Source of the DNA: Bradyrhizobium sp. WSM1417
GTDB lineage: Bacteria > Pseudomonadota > Alphaproteobacteria > Rhizobiales > Xanthobacteraceae
Length of the DNA stretch: 64,000 nucleotides
Direction: 5' to 3'
NCBI RefSeq assembly: GCF_000515415.1
Contig: NZ_KI911783.1
Span: forward strand, 6,497,831-6,561,830
In this document: positions 17,088 through 23,454 of the stretch, piece by piece
How positions within the stretch are numbered: position 1 is the first letter of the stretch
Layout: every line of letters begins with the position of its first letter
The notes under the pieces: generated by a model
Database searches by the model: none
What the model saw: the letters and a program-made list of their open reading frames with translations, nothing else
Told to the model about the DNA's origin: nothing
Program-made: the position numbers and the translations under genes

Positions 17088-17812
17088 CTGTCGAGCCCGC
17101 TCTCGGCGAGTTCGCGCAAGGCATCCATGTCGAGCACGACGATGGCGCCGTGCTCGAGGCGAACCCAGTTGCGGCCCGCCCAGGCGCGCAATTGCTTGTT
17201 GATACTCTCGCGCGTCATCCCCACCATCTCGCTGATCTCCTGTTGCGTGATGGCAAGCGTGCCGCTGCCGGAGTCGAACTTGCGCTCTTCGGTGAGGCCG
17301 AGCAGCGCGCTCGCGAGCCGGCCCGGCAGATTTTGCAGGATCACCTGCTCGACCTGCTGGCTGGTCCAGCGCAGGCGCGCGCAGAGCAGCTCGATGAATT
17401 TCATTGCGAGCGCCGGCTGGCTCTTCACGAACGGCAGGAAGTCCCGGCGATCGATGATGTAGAGCTCGCAATTGGTGTTGGCGGTCGCATCGGCCGACCT
17501 CGGGGCGCCGTCGAGCACCGCGATTTCGCCGAAGATCTCTCCGGGACCGATCAGATTGAGAATGGCGTTACGGCCGTCGGGCGACGAAGAGGAAATCTTC
17601 ACCGTCCCAGTGATCACCGCGAACAGATTGTTGCCGGGATCGCCCTTGGCGGCGATCGTCGCGCCGCGCTTCACCGTGGTGTGCTTGGCGTAACGGCAGA
17701 GCTGATCCAGCGCCTCCGGCTCCAGATCCGCAAAGATCGGGTGCTTGCGCAGGACCGATAATTTATTCCCCGCCGCTTGTCGGGGGTCGTCGCCGGTCTT
17801 GTCCTGAGGCAC
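17084..17812 (-). CDS. Crp/Fnr-family transcription regulator (no iron-sulfur cysteines)
   Basis: This 242-residue regulator has an N-terminal cyclic-nucleotide-binding-like beta-barrel (LRKHPIFADLEPEALDQL; PGEIFGEIAVLDGAPRSA, close to the PGE.GE...DG..R phosphate-binding cassette of CRP) and a C-terminal winged helix (TQQEISEMVGMTRESINKQL). The recognition helix is CRP-like rather than the E..SR type of FNR, so its target is unlikely to be the TTGAT box. No N-terminal cysteine cluster is present. The glutamate and arginine of the cassette suggest it could bind a cyclic nucleotide. Its targets are unknown. Confidence 0.9.
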   Translation of the reverse strand: MPQDKTGDDPRQAAGNKLSVLRKHPIFADLEPEALDQLCRYAKHTTVKRGATIAAKGDPGNNLFAVITGTVKISSSSPDGRNAILNLIGPGEIFGEIAVLDGAPRSADATANTNCELYIIDRRDFLPFVKSQPALAMKFIELLCARLRWTSQQVEQVILQNLPGRLASALLGLTEERKFDSGSGTLAITQQEISEMVGMTRESINKQLRAWAGRNWVRLEHGAIVVLDMDALRELAESGLDS

Positions 17813-18084
17813 GCCACTGGGCTCCTAAGACTGCGAGGCACTGGGGTCCCTGCGTAGTCAGTGTAGCCCAGTTTTTCAACCGGAAAGCATGCTCTCGATT
17901 TGAGGCAAACGCGGCGAAAATGCCGCGGTCAGGTGCGAAGCCGGCAGCCGAAGGATGAGCCAATGCGTCCTAGGCGATGCAGAGTTGCAGGCGCCGCACG
18001 CCGCCTTGCGTTGAGGCGCTGCCAACCCTCCCGGACTCGCACGGCATAGCCCACGCCGCGGGCGCCGCAAATGCGACCGCGATC

Positions 18085-18219
18085 TCAGGAGCTTTGACGC
18101 TTGACGTCTGACTTGAGCCGGCCTGGACTGGTTTGCCGGTCTGCCCAGACCAGTGCCCCGGCGAATGTGACAAAGATTGCCACGACAAAGATGCTCATAA
18201 GCAACGCGTCAGCCGGCAT
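18085..18219 (-). CDS. 44-residue single-span membrane protein under an FNR-like box
   Basis: The small frame reads MPADALLMSIFVVAIFVTFA then GALVWADRQTSPGRLKSDVKRQSS. It has one clear transmembrane helix (residues about 6-24) and a basic C-terminal tail. The start at 18219 is preceded by GGGGAGGG at good spacing. A perfect FNR-type palindrome (18272-18285) lies 53 bases upstream of the ATG, and the FNR-type regulator gene ends 90 bases upstream. Small membrane proteins of this sort often are respiratory-complex accessory subunits, but I do not recognise this one. Confidence 0.72.
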   Translation of the reverse strand: MPADALLMSIFVVAIFVTFAGALVWADRQTSPGRLKSDVKRQSS

Positions 18220-18271
18220 GATGCCCTCCCCTGTGGTTTCAGGCATTATTCGAGGCACCCGGCCGAATGCA

Positions 18272-18285
18272 TTGATCCCGATCAA
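18272..18285. promoter_or_regulatory. FNR/FixK box (TTGATCCCGATCAA)
   Basis: A perfect TTGAT-N4-ATCAA palindrome, 53 bases before the ATG of the 44-residue membrane protein gene on the minus strand. The spacing suits an activator near -41. Confidence 0.85.
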
Positions 18286-18308
18286 AATCGAGCCGCGCTG
18301 CGTCGAAA

Positions 18309-19019
18309 TCAGGCTGCGGCCAAGGCCTCGACCTTTGCCGCATCGAGCAGGCTGATCCCGCCATGAATGATCTCGATCACGCCGTGGCGCTCCAGCTTGG
18401 TGAAGGTGCGGCTGACGGTCTCGATGGTCAGGCCGAGGTAGTCGGCGATGTCCTGGCGGCTCATCGGAAGCGGAACCGTGTCCGACGCCCCCTTCAGCGA
18501 AACCAGCCGCTCGCGCCAGCCCAGCAGAAAGGCCGCAATTTTTTCGTCCGCCGAACGGCGGCCGAGCAGGACCATGTGGTCCCGGGCCTGGTTCAGCTCG
18601 CGAATTGCCAGCTCGTTGATCCGCCTGAGGAGGTGCAGCCGGTCCTCGATGAAGCGGCCGAAGGGTACCTTCGCGAACTGGCACACGGTCACCGCGCCGA
18701 TCGCATCGGCCGAAAAATTGTGCCTGCCCGAGATATTCATCCCCAGGAAATCGCCGGGCAAGGCAAAGCCCACGATCTGCCGGCGGCCGTCGGGCAGCAG
18801 CTTGTACAGCCGCATGACGCCCTCGATGAGATTGTAGAACGAGGTGGTGATGTCCTCCTCGGAGAACACGGTCTCGCCCGAGGCAAAATGGACGCGCCGA
18901 CCGAGATGTTCGAATTCCCGAAGCTCGACCGCATCCAACGACGAACAAACCGCTGATGCCCGAACGGCGCAATCGCTGCAGAGCTGCCAGTTCGGCTCAA
19001 TCGTGACTACGGGCTTCAT
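18309..19019 (-). CDS. FNR-type oxygen-sensing transcription regulator
   Basis: In the 236-residue form starting MKPVVTIEPNWQL, cysteines C14, C17 and C25 plus C113 match the four ligands of the oxygen-labile [4Fe-4S] cluster in FNR, in the C-x2-C-x7-C spacing of rhizobial FnrN/AadR/FixK1-type proteins. The barrel, dimer helix and a winged helix follow; its recognition helix has ETVSRTF, the E..SR triplet that reads TTGAT. The start at 19019 has GGAG upstream; a longer frame from 19091 lacks one. It should activate genes under low oxygen. A box at 19098 may be used for autoregulation, and seven more boxes lie within 14 kb. Confidence 0.9.
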   Translation of the reverse strand: MKPVVTIEPNWQLCSDCAVRASAVCSSLDAVELREFEHLGRRVHFASGETVFSEEDITTSFYNLIEGVMRLYKLLPDGRRQIVGFALPGDFLGMNISGRHNFSADAIGAVTVCQFAKVPFGRFIEDRLHLLRRINELAIRELNQARDHMVLLGRRSADEKIAAFLLGWRERLVSLKGASDTVPLPMSRQDIADYLGLTIETVSRTFTKLERHGVIEIIHGGISLLDAAKVEALAAA

Positions 19020-19097
19020 CGACCGCTCCAAGCGCCGGCTGCCCATCAGGCCCATTCCGCCGCGCAGCTGCATTTTACTGCACTGCGCCAAAGCCGG

Positions 19098-19111
19098 TTG
19101 ACCCAGATCAA
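19098..19111. promoter_or_regulatory. FNR/FixK box (TTGACCCAGATCAA)
   Basis: TTGAC-N4-ATCAA in the gap between the divergent FNR-type regulator (ATG 78 bases away) and cytochrome c (ATG 57 bases away). It fits activation of the cytochrome gene and possible autoregulation. Confidence 0.8.
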
Positions 19112-19167
19112 TTTTGGAGGGAATCCCCGCCCTATTCTTCTCCCAGACTTAAACGGAGTCACTTTAC

Positions 19168-19485
19168 ATGCTGCAAGGAACGCTGCGTCACGGGTTGATC
19201 GGGTTGCTTCTGATGACGCCTGCCGTGGCGGCCCCGACCGCCGAACAACGCGGCAAGGCCTTTGCGCGCGCCAATTGCGCGCGCTGCCACGCGATCGACC
19301 GTGCGTCGAACAGTCCGCTCAAGATCGCACCGCCGCTGCGGGCCCTGCACCAGCGCTATCCGATCGAGAGCCTTGGGGAGGCGCTGGCCGAGGGCATCAA
19401 CACCGGCCACGCCGACATGCCGGCCTTCGAGCTCAGTCCGGACCAGATCCACGATCTCCTGTCCTACCTCAAGACCCTGGAATAG
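19168..19485 (+). CDS. Monohaem class I cytochrome c
   Basis: This 105-residue secreted protein has a signal peptide (LLLMTPAVAA), a haem-attachment motif C37-A-R-C40-H41, and a likely axial Met at 84 in HADMPAF. It is a small electron carrier in the periplasm, probably for a low-oxygen respiratory branch given the FNR-type box 57 bases upstream of its ATG. It stands alone; the next gene (mlaD-like) is convergent. Confidence 0.9.
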   Translation: MLQGTLRHGLIGLLLMTPAVAAPTAEQRGKAFARANCARCHAIDRASNSPLKIAPPLRALHQRYPIESLGEALAEGINTGHADMPAFELSPDQIHDLLSYLKTLE

Positions 19486-19491
19486 CCGGCC

Positions 19492-20595
19492 TCACACCGC
19501 CTGCACCGTCCAGCCGATCAGCTCTTTCGCGATACGCGTGAAGGCCCTATCGAACGCTGCGACCGCTGGGACCGGTTCGACTTTGTCGAGCTTCTCGCTG
19601 GTCTCGACGAGACGCGAGGCGATCACCTTGCCGTTCTTGTCGACGATCCGGGCCGACAGGCCGATCTCGACCCGTGTCTCCCCTTCGGTGGCAATGCGGA
19701 AGCGCCTGATGTCGATCAGCAGCTGATAGTCCGCTTGCCCGAGATCGGCCGTTCGCAATGGCGCGTGGGCGATGTCGTAGTTCTCGAAACTGTCGATCAA
19801 CCGCGCCTGCACCAGCTTGGGAATGCTGTCGGCCCAGAGGAACTCGGCAAAGCCCGGATTGTCGCCGCCAGGGGCGAACAGCATGCGCTGGGTCTGCAGC
19901 ATGGCGACCGCGGTCGGCTCGGGGACCGCCAGTGACGCCGAGAGCGTCTTGCCGGCCGGACCGAGGTTCTGCGGCGTGCGCAGGTCGTAGGTGACTTTCT
20001 GCGCCGGCGTTCCGCCGCCGGTCATCTTCTCCAGGCCCGCCAAAATGCCGTCAATCTTGCCGGTGTTGCGCGCAAGCCCGTCGGAGAAGGTCTTGAGATT
20101 GGCGATGGTGTCCTTCAGCGGGCCCGAATTGTCCTCCAGCACGGTGTCAACCCGCCGCAGTGCATCCCGCGCGGCCTGCGTCATGCTCTGGCCCGCTCCG
20201 GCCTCGGCAATCAGGGTCGGGGGCTCGCCGGATTTGGTGACGATGATGCCTCCCTCCAGCGTCACCACCGGCACGCCGGTCAGTCCCTGGAAATCGAGCC
20301 CGACCCTGGTGTCGGCGCGCACCGGGGTGGTTGAAGCAACCGATATCGTCGCATTGACGAAGCGCGGATTGTCCGGCGCAAGCCCGAGCTGGGTGACCTC
20401 ACCGACGCGGATGCCGTTGAACAGCACGCCGGCGCCGACCAGAAGACCGGGCACCGGGCCCTGGAATTGCACGTGATAGCTCGTGCGCGGTCCGATGCCG
20501 CCGGTGTTGTTCAGCCAATAGACGAAGCCGAACACAGCGAGGATCGCCGCCAGGACGAAACTGCCGATCAACACGTAGGGAGCGCGGGTTTCCAT
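19492..20595 (-). CDS. MlaD-like MCE protein fused to an ABC transport auxiliary (lipoprotein-type) domain
   Basis: This 367-residue protein has one N-terminal membrane anchor (YVLIGSFVLAAILAVFGFVYWL), an MCE domain (about 38-115, with VLFNGIRVGEVTQLGL) and a C-terminal domain (about 175-360; LADSI-type FLWADSIPKLVQARLIDSFENY) resembling the PqiC/ABC_trans_aux outer-membrane lipoprotein, here fused instead of separate. It would bridge inner and outer membranes for phospholipid movement. It is the third gene of an mlaE-mlaF-mlaD order and starts three bases after mlaF stops. The fusion is seen by pattern; exact domain limits are approximate. Confidence 0.85.
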   Translation of the reverse strand: METRAPYVLIGSFVLAAILAVFGFVYWLNNTGGIGPRTSYHVQFQGPVPGLLVGAGVLFNGIRVGEVTQLGLAPDNPRFVNATISVASTTPVRADTRVGLDFQGLTGVPVVTLEGGIIVTKSGEPPTLIAEAGAGQSMTQAARDALRRVDTVLEDNSGPLKDTIANLKTFSDGLARNTGKIDGILAGLEKMTGGGTPAQKVTYDLRTPQNLGPAGKTLSASLAVPEPTAVAMLQTQRMLFAPGGDNPGFAEFLWADSIPKLVQARLIDSFENYDIAHAPLRTADLGQADYQLLIDIRRFRIATEGETRVEIGLSARIVDKNGKVIASRLVETSEKLDKVEPVPAVAAFDRAFTRIAKELIGWTVQAV

Positions 20596-20598
20596 GTC

Positions 20599-21369
20599 TC
20601 ATCTCATCTCGTGTTGCAGCATCTGCGAGCGCTTGCCATGGAAATAGGCGCGCACCCAGGGATGCTCGGATTGCAGCAGTTCGCGCATCGGACCGATCGC
20701 CACGATCTTGCCATCGGCGAGAGCGGCGACCCGATCGCAGACCGTGGTCAGGCTCGCCAGATCATGGGTGACCATGAACACGGTGAGGCCGAGGGTCTTT
20801 TGCAGGGTCCCGATCAGCGCGTCGAAATCACCCGCCGCGATGGGATCGAGGCCCGAAGTCGGCTCGTCCAGGAAGAGGATCGGCGGATCAAGTGCGAGCG
20901 CGCGCGCCAGCGCGACGCGCTTGGTCATGCCACCGGACAGCTCCGCCGGATATTTATCGGCGTCCTGCGCCCGCAGTCCGACCATTTCGAGCTTGGCGAT
21001 CGCGATCTCGTCCATCAGCTCCTGCGACAGGACGAGATTCTCACGGAGCGGAAACTGGATGTTCTGCCGGACCGTCAGCGAGGAGAACAGCGCGCCCTGC
21101 TGGAACAGGATGCCCCATGTCGTGGCCGCGCCTTCGGTGCGGCCGCCGATCGGCCGTCCCGTGACCTCGATGGTCCCGCCTTGGCGCGGGATGAGGCCGA
21201 TGATAGTTCGCATCAGCACCGACTTGCCGCCACCGGACGCCCCCACGAGTCCGAGGATCTCACCCCGGCGCACGTCGAGCGACAGATGATCGAGCACGGT
21301 CTGCCGGCCGAAGCCGACCACGAGGTCGCGGACGCGGATCGCGAACTGCTCCTGCGATTCGCCCATCAT
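20599..21369 (-). CDS. MlaF-like ABC transporter ATPase
   Basis: This 256-residue ATPase has Walker A GASGGGKS, the signature LSGGMTKRVALARAL, Walker B ILFLDEPTSGLD and the switch His (MVTHDLAS). The LSGGM variant is typical of MlaF/Ttg2A lipid transporters. It powers the MlaE permease. The start at 21369 (MMGESQEQ) overlaps the mlaE stop by one base (TGATG). Reading further upstream gives only mlaE in another frame. Confidence 0.92.
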   Translation of the reverse strand: MMGESQEQFAIRVRDLVVGFGRQTVLDHLSLDVRRGEILGLVGASGGGKSVLMRTIIGLIPRQGGTIEVTGRPIGGRTEGAATTWGILFQQGALFSSLTVRQNIQFPLRENLVLSQELMDEIAIAKLEMVGLRAQDADKYPAELSGGMTKRVALARALALDPPILFLDEPTSGLDPIAAGDFDALIGTLQKTLGLTVFMVTHDLASLTTVCDRVAALADGKIVAIGPMRELLQSEHPWVRAYFHGKRSQMLQHEMR

Positions 21370-22505
21370 CACATTCCAATCGAGGCGAAGAAGATTGCGA
21401 ACAGGCCGTCGAGCACGATCACCAGGAAGATCGACTTGACGACCGACGTCGTGGTCTGTCGTCCCAGCGACTCGGCGCTGCCCTTCACGCGCAAGCCCTC
21501 GCTGCAGGCGACGATTCCGATCACCAGCGCCATGAACGGCGCCTTCAGGATGCCCACCTCGAAATGGGCGACCGAGATCGCGTCGTGCAGCCGCGCGATG
21601 TAGATCGCCGGCGCCATGCCGCCGTAGAACTGCGCGACCAGGCCGCCGCCATAGAGTGCGGCGATCGATCCGATGAAAGCAAGGATCGGCAGCGCAATGA
21701 CCAGGGCCGCAACCCGCGGCAGGATCAGGACGTGGACGGGATCGAGGCCCATGGTCGAGAGCGCGTCGATCTCCTCGCGCATCTTCATCGAGCCGAGCTC
21801 GGCGGTGTAGGCGCTTCCCGAGCGGCCGGCGACCATGATGGCGACGATCAGCACGCCGAGCTCGCGCAGCACCAGGATGCCGACCATGTCCACAGTGTAG
21901 GACTCCGCACCGAACCTGCGGAAATGGAAGAAGCCCTGCTGGGCGATGATGGCGCCGATCAGGAAGGTGATCAGCACGACGATGGGGATGGCCTGCCAGC
22001 CGATGCGGTAGAGCTGATAGATCAACGATGTCAGTCGCAGCGAGCGCGGCCGGCGCAGCACGCCGATCACGGCCATGAACAGCGCGCCCAGCATTTGAAG
22101 AAAGATCGTGATGTCTTCGCGCGCGCCGACCGTGGACTTGCCGAGATCGTTCAGCCTGAGCAGAACAGGGTTGGGTGCGGGCGTCGGCGCCGGCGTGTGG
22201 CGGTTGACCTGACGCACCTCGTCCATCAGGCCACTGAAATGGTCGGCGACACCGATAAACTCGGCCGACCTGCCGGATGATGAAGCTCTGCGCGACAGCT
22301 TTTCCAGGACCCAGGCGCCGAGCGTGTCGAGCGCGCTGACGCCTGACATGTCCAGCGTCACGGTTCTGGATCGATCGACATCCGCCCCGACCGACCGGGA
22401 CAACGTCTCCAGCATCGACACATTCGCGGCAATCCACGGCCCTTCCGGGCACAATTTCAGCTCTTCGCCGGAGGGCGTTGCCAGCAACAGCGGTTCGGAG
22501 TTCAC
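21369..22505 (-). CDS. MlaE-like permease with N-terminal STAS (MlaB-like) domain
   Basis: This 378-residue protein begins with a STAS-like domain (about 1-100; VTLDMSGVSALDTLGAWVLE), the part that is a separate protein (MlaB) in enterobacteria, followed by the MlaE permease domain with several membrane helices and the family segments VGILVLRELGVLIVAIMVAGR and SMKMREEIDALSTMGLDP. The start is a GTG at 22505 with GAGGTGGA before it. It is first in the lipid-transport operon. A full and a partial FNR-type box lie 71 to 119 bases upstream. Confidence 0.9.
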   Translation of the reverse strand: MNSEPLLLATPSGEELKLCPEGPWIAANVSMLETLSRSVGADVDRSRTVTLDMSGVSALDTLGAWVLEKLSRRASSSGRSAEFIGVADHFSGLMDEVRQVNRHTPAPTPAPNPVLLRLNDLGKSTVGAREDITIFLQMLGALFMAVIGVLRRPRSLRLTSLIYQLYRIGWQAIPIVVLITFLIGAIIAQQGFFHFRRFGAESYTVDMVGILVLRELGVLIVAIMVAGRSGSAYTAELGSMKMREEIDALSTMGLDPVHVLILPRVAALVIALPILAFIGSIAALYGGGLVAQFYGGMAPAIYIARLHDAISVAHFEVGILKAPFMALVIGIVACSEGLRVKGSAESLGRQTTTSVVKSIFLVIVLDGLFAIFFASIGM

Positions 22506-22575
22506 GCTTCCACCTCATCGGGACAACCGGGTCCCCATTCAGCCGGTCATTCTAGGCCGGCATGTGGCAGCCGGT

Positions 22576-22589
22576 TTGACCTGTCTCAA
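22576..22589. promoter_or_regulatory. FNR/FixK-like box, one mismatch (TTGACCTGTCTCAA)
   Basis: It departs from TTGAY-N4-RTCAA at one base. It lies 71 bases upstream of the mlaE-like start on the minus strand and may serve that operon while the neighbouring box serves the plus strand. Confidence 0.5.
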
Positions 22590-22610
22590 GACCACGACGC
22601 GTCTGCCTCC

Positions 22611-22624
22611 TTGACGCAAATCAA
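22611..22624. promoter_or_regulatory. FNR/FixK box (TTGACGCAAATCAA)
   Basis: TTGAC-N4-ATCAA, 57 bases upstream of the ATG at 22681, the same distance as for the cytochrome c gene. Confidence 0.8.
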
Positions 22625-22680
22625 GCGCGGTCGCGCCGGCGGGTCCTAAGTTTGATTCCATCAACGGGGAAATCAGATCC

Positions 22681-22956
22681 ATGTTCGACAGCGACAGGAT
22701 GAGCGAAGAACTGCGCACGCTGAAGGTTGACGTCACACGCTTGCTGAGCACCGCCGGCGAGGAGATGTTCGACAGTTCGAAAGCCCGTGCGGAGGCGCTT
22801 GCCGATCAGATCAAGGCTGCGCTCGCCGAGCTCGGCGAGACCGTCGACGAGGAGCAGGAGCAGCTTCAGGGCCTCATTACGGACCGCCCGATCACATCAC
22901 TTGCCTCGGCCTTCGCGCTCGGCGTGGTCGTCGGCTTCATGCTGCGGAGGCACTAG
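22681..22956 (+). CDS. ElaB/YqjD/DUF883-like small membrane-anchored protein
   Basis: This 91-residue protein is mostly a charged helix (SEELRTLKVDVTRLL to GETVDEEQEQLQ) ending in one membrane segment with glycines (SLASAFALGVVVGFMLRRH). That is the layout of the ElaB/YqjD family, inner-membrane proteins that bind ribosomes in stationary phase in E. coli. An FNR-type box lies 57 bases upstream. The stop is adjacent to the GTG start of the next gene, so the two form a unit. Confidence 0.78.
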   Translation: MFDSDRMSEELRTLKVDVTRLLSTAGEEMFDSSKARAEALADQIKAALAELGETVDEEQEQLQGLITDRPITSLASAFALGVVVGFMLRRH

Positions 22957-23445
22957 GTGAACACGGAAAATGTCGTCAAACATCTGCGTGTGCTCTGGCG
23001 TACCGATAGGATCATCGCGGACATCAGACTGCGCCACCTGCTGATCGGCCTCGGCCTGCGCGCCTTTGCGGCGCTGATCGCCGCATTCGGGCTCCTGATG
23101 CTGGAGCTCTCCGCCTATTTCGCACTGGTGCAGATCTGGAGTGCCATTGGCGCGGCGGCCATCCTCGGCACCGTCAATTTTGCCATCGCCGCAATTCTCT
23201 TTGTGATTGCCGGCCGGCCTCCTGCAGGCTGCGACATCGAACTCGCCAACGAGATTCACGGCGCATCCATCGAAGCACTTCAGCTCGAGGCACGCACATT
23301 CCAGGCCCAGGTGTCGGGGGCCGTACATCATCCGCTCAGCACGATCTTGCCCGTGCTGGTGCCGCTGATTGCGGTCCTGATCAAGACTTTGCGGAAAACG
23401 GCCAACGAGGCCCCCGCCGCAAATCCGGCTGAAGCGCGCTCATAG
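22957..23445 (+). CDS. Phage-holin-superfamily (DUF1469-type) membrane protein
   Basis: This 162-residue protein has two adjacent hydrophobic spans (LRAFAALIAAFGLLMLELSAYFAL and AIGAAAILGTVNFAIAAILFVIA) and a third near the C-terminus (LSTILPVLVPLIAVLI). The first two match holin-X/DUF1469 proteins that commonly accompany YqjD-like genes. The start is a GTG with GGAGG seven bases upstream, directly after the previous stop. The function in envelope stress or growth arrest is inferred from the pairing; the third span is not typical. Confidence 0.7.
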   Translation: MNTENVVKHLRVLWRTDRIIADIRLRHLLIGLGLRAFAALIAAFGLLMLELSAYFALVQIWSAIGAAAILGTVNFAIAAILFVIAGRPPAGCDIELANEIHGASIEALQLEARTFQAQVSGAVHHPLSTILPVLVPLIAVLIKTLRKTANEAPAANPAEARS

Positions 23446-23454
23446 CGGTCGCGC

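Noticed and set aside
21370..22518. Long upstream extension of the MlaF-like ATPase frame
   Set aside because: It is mlaE read in another frame. The true ATPase start overlaps the mlaE stop at 21369.
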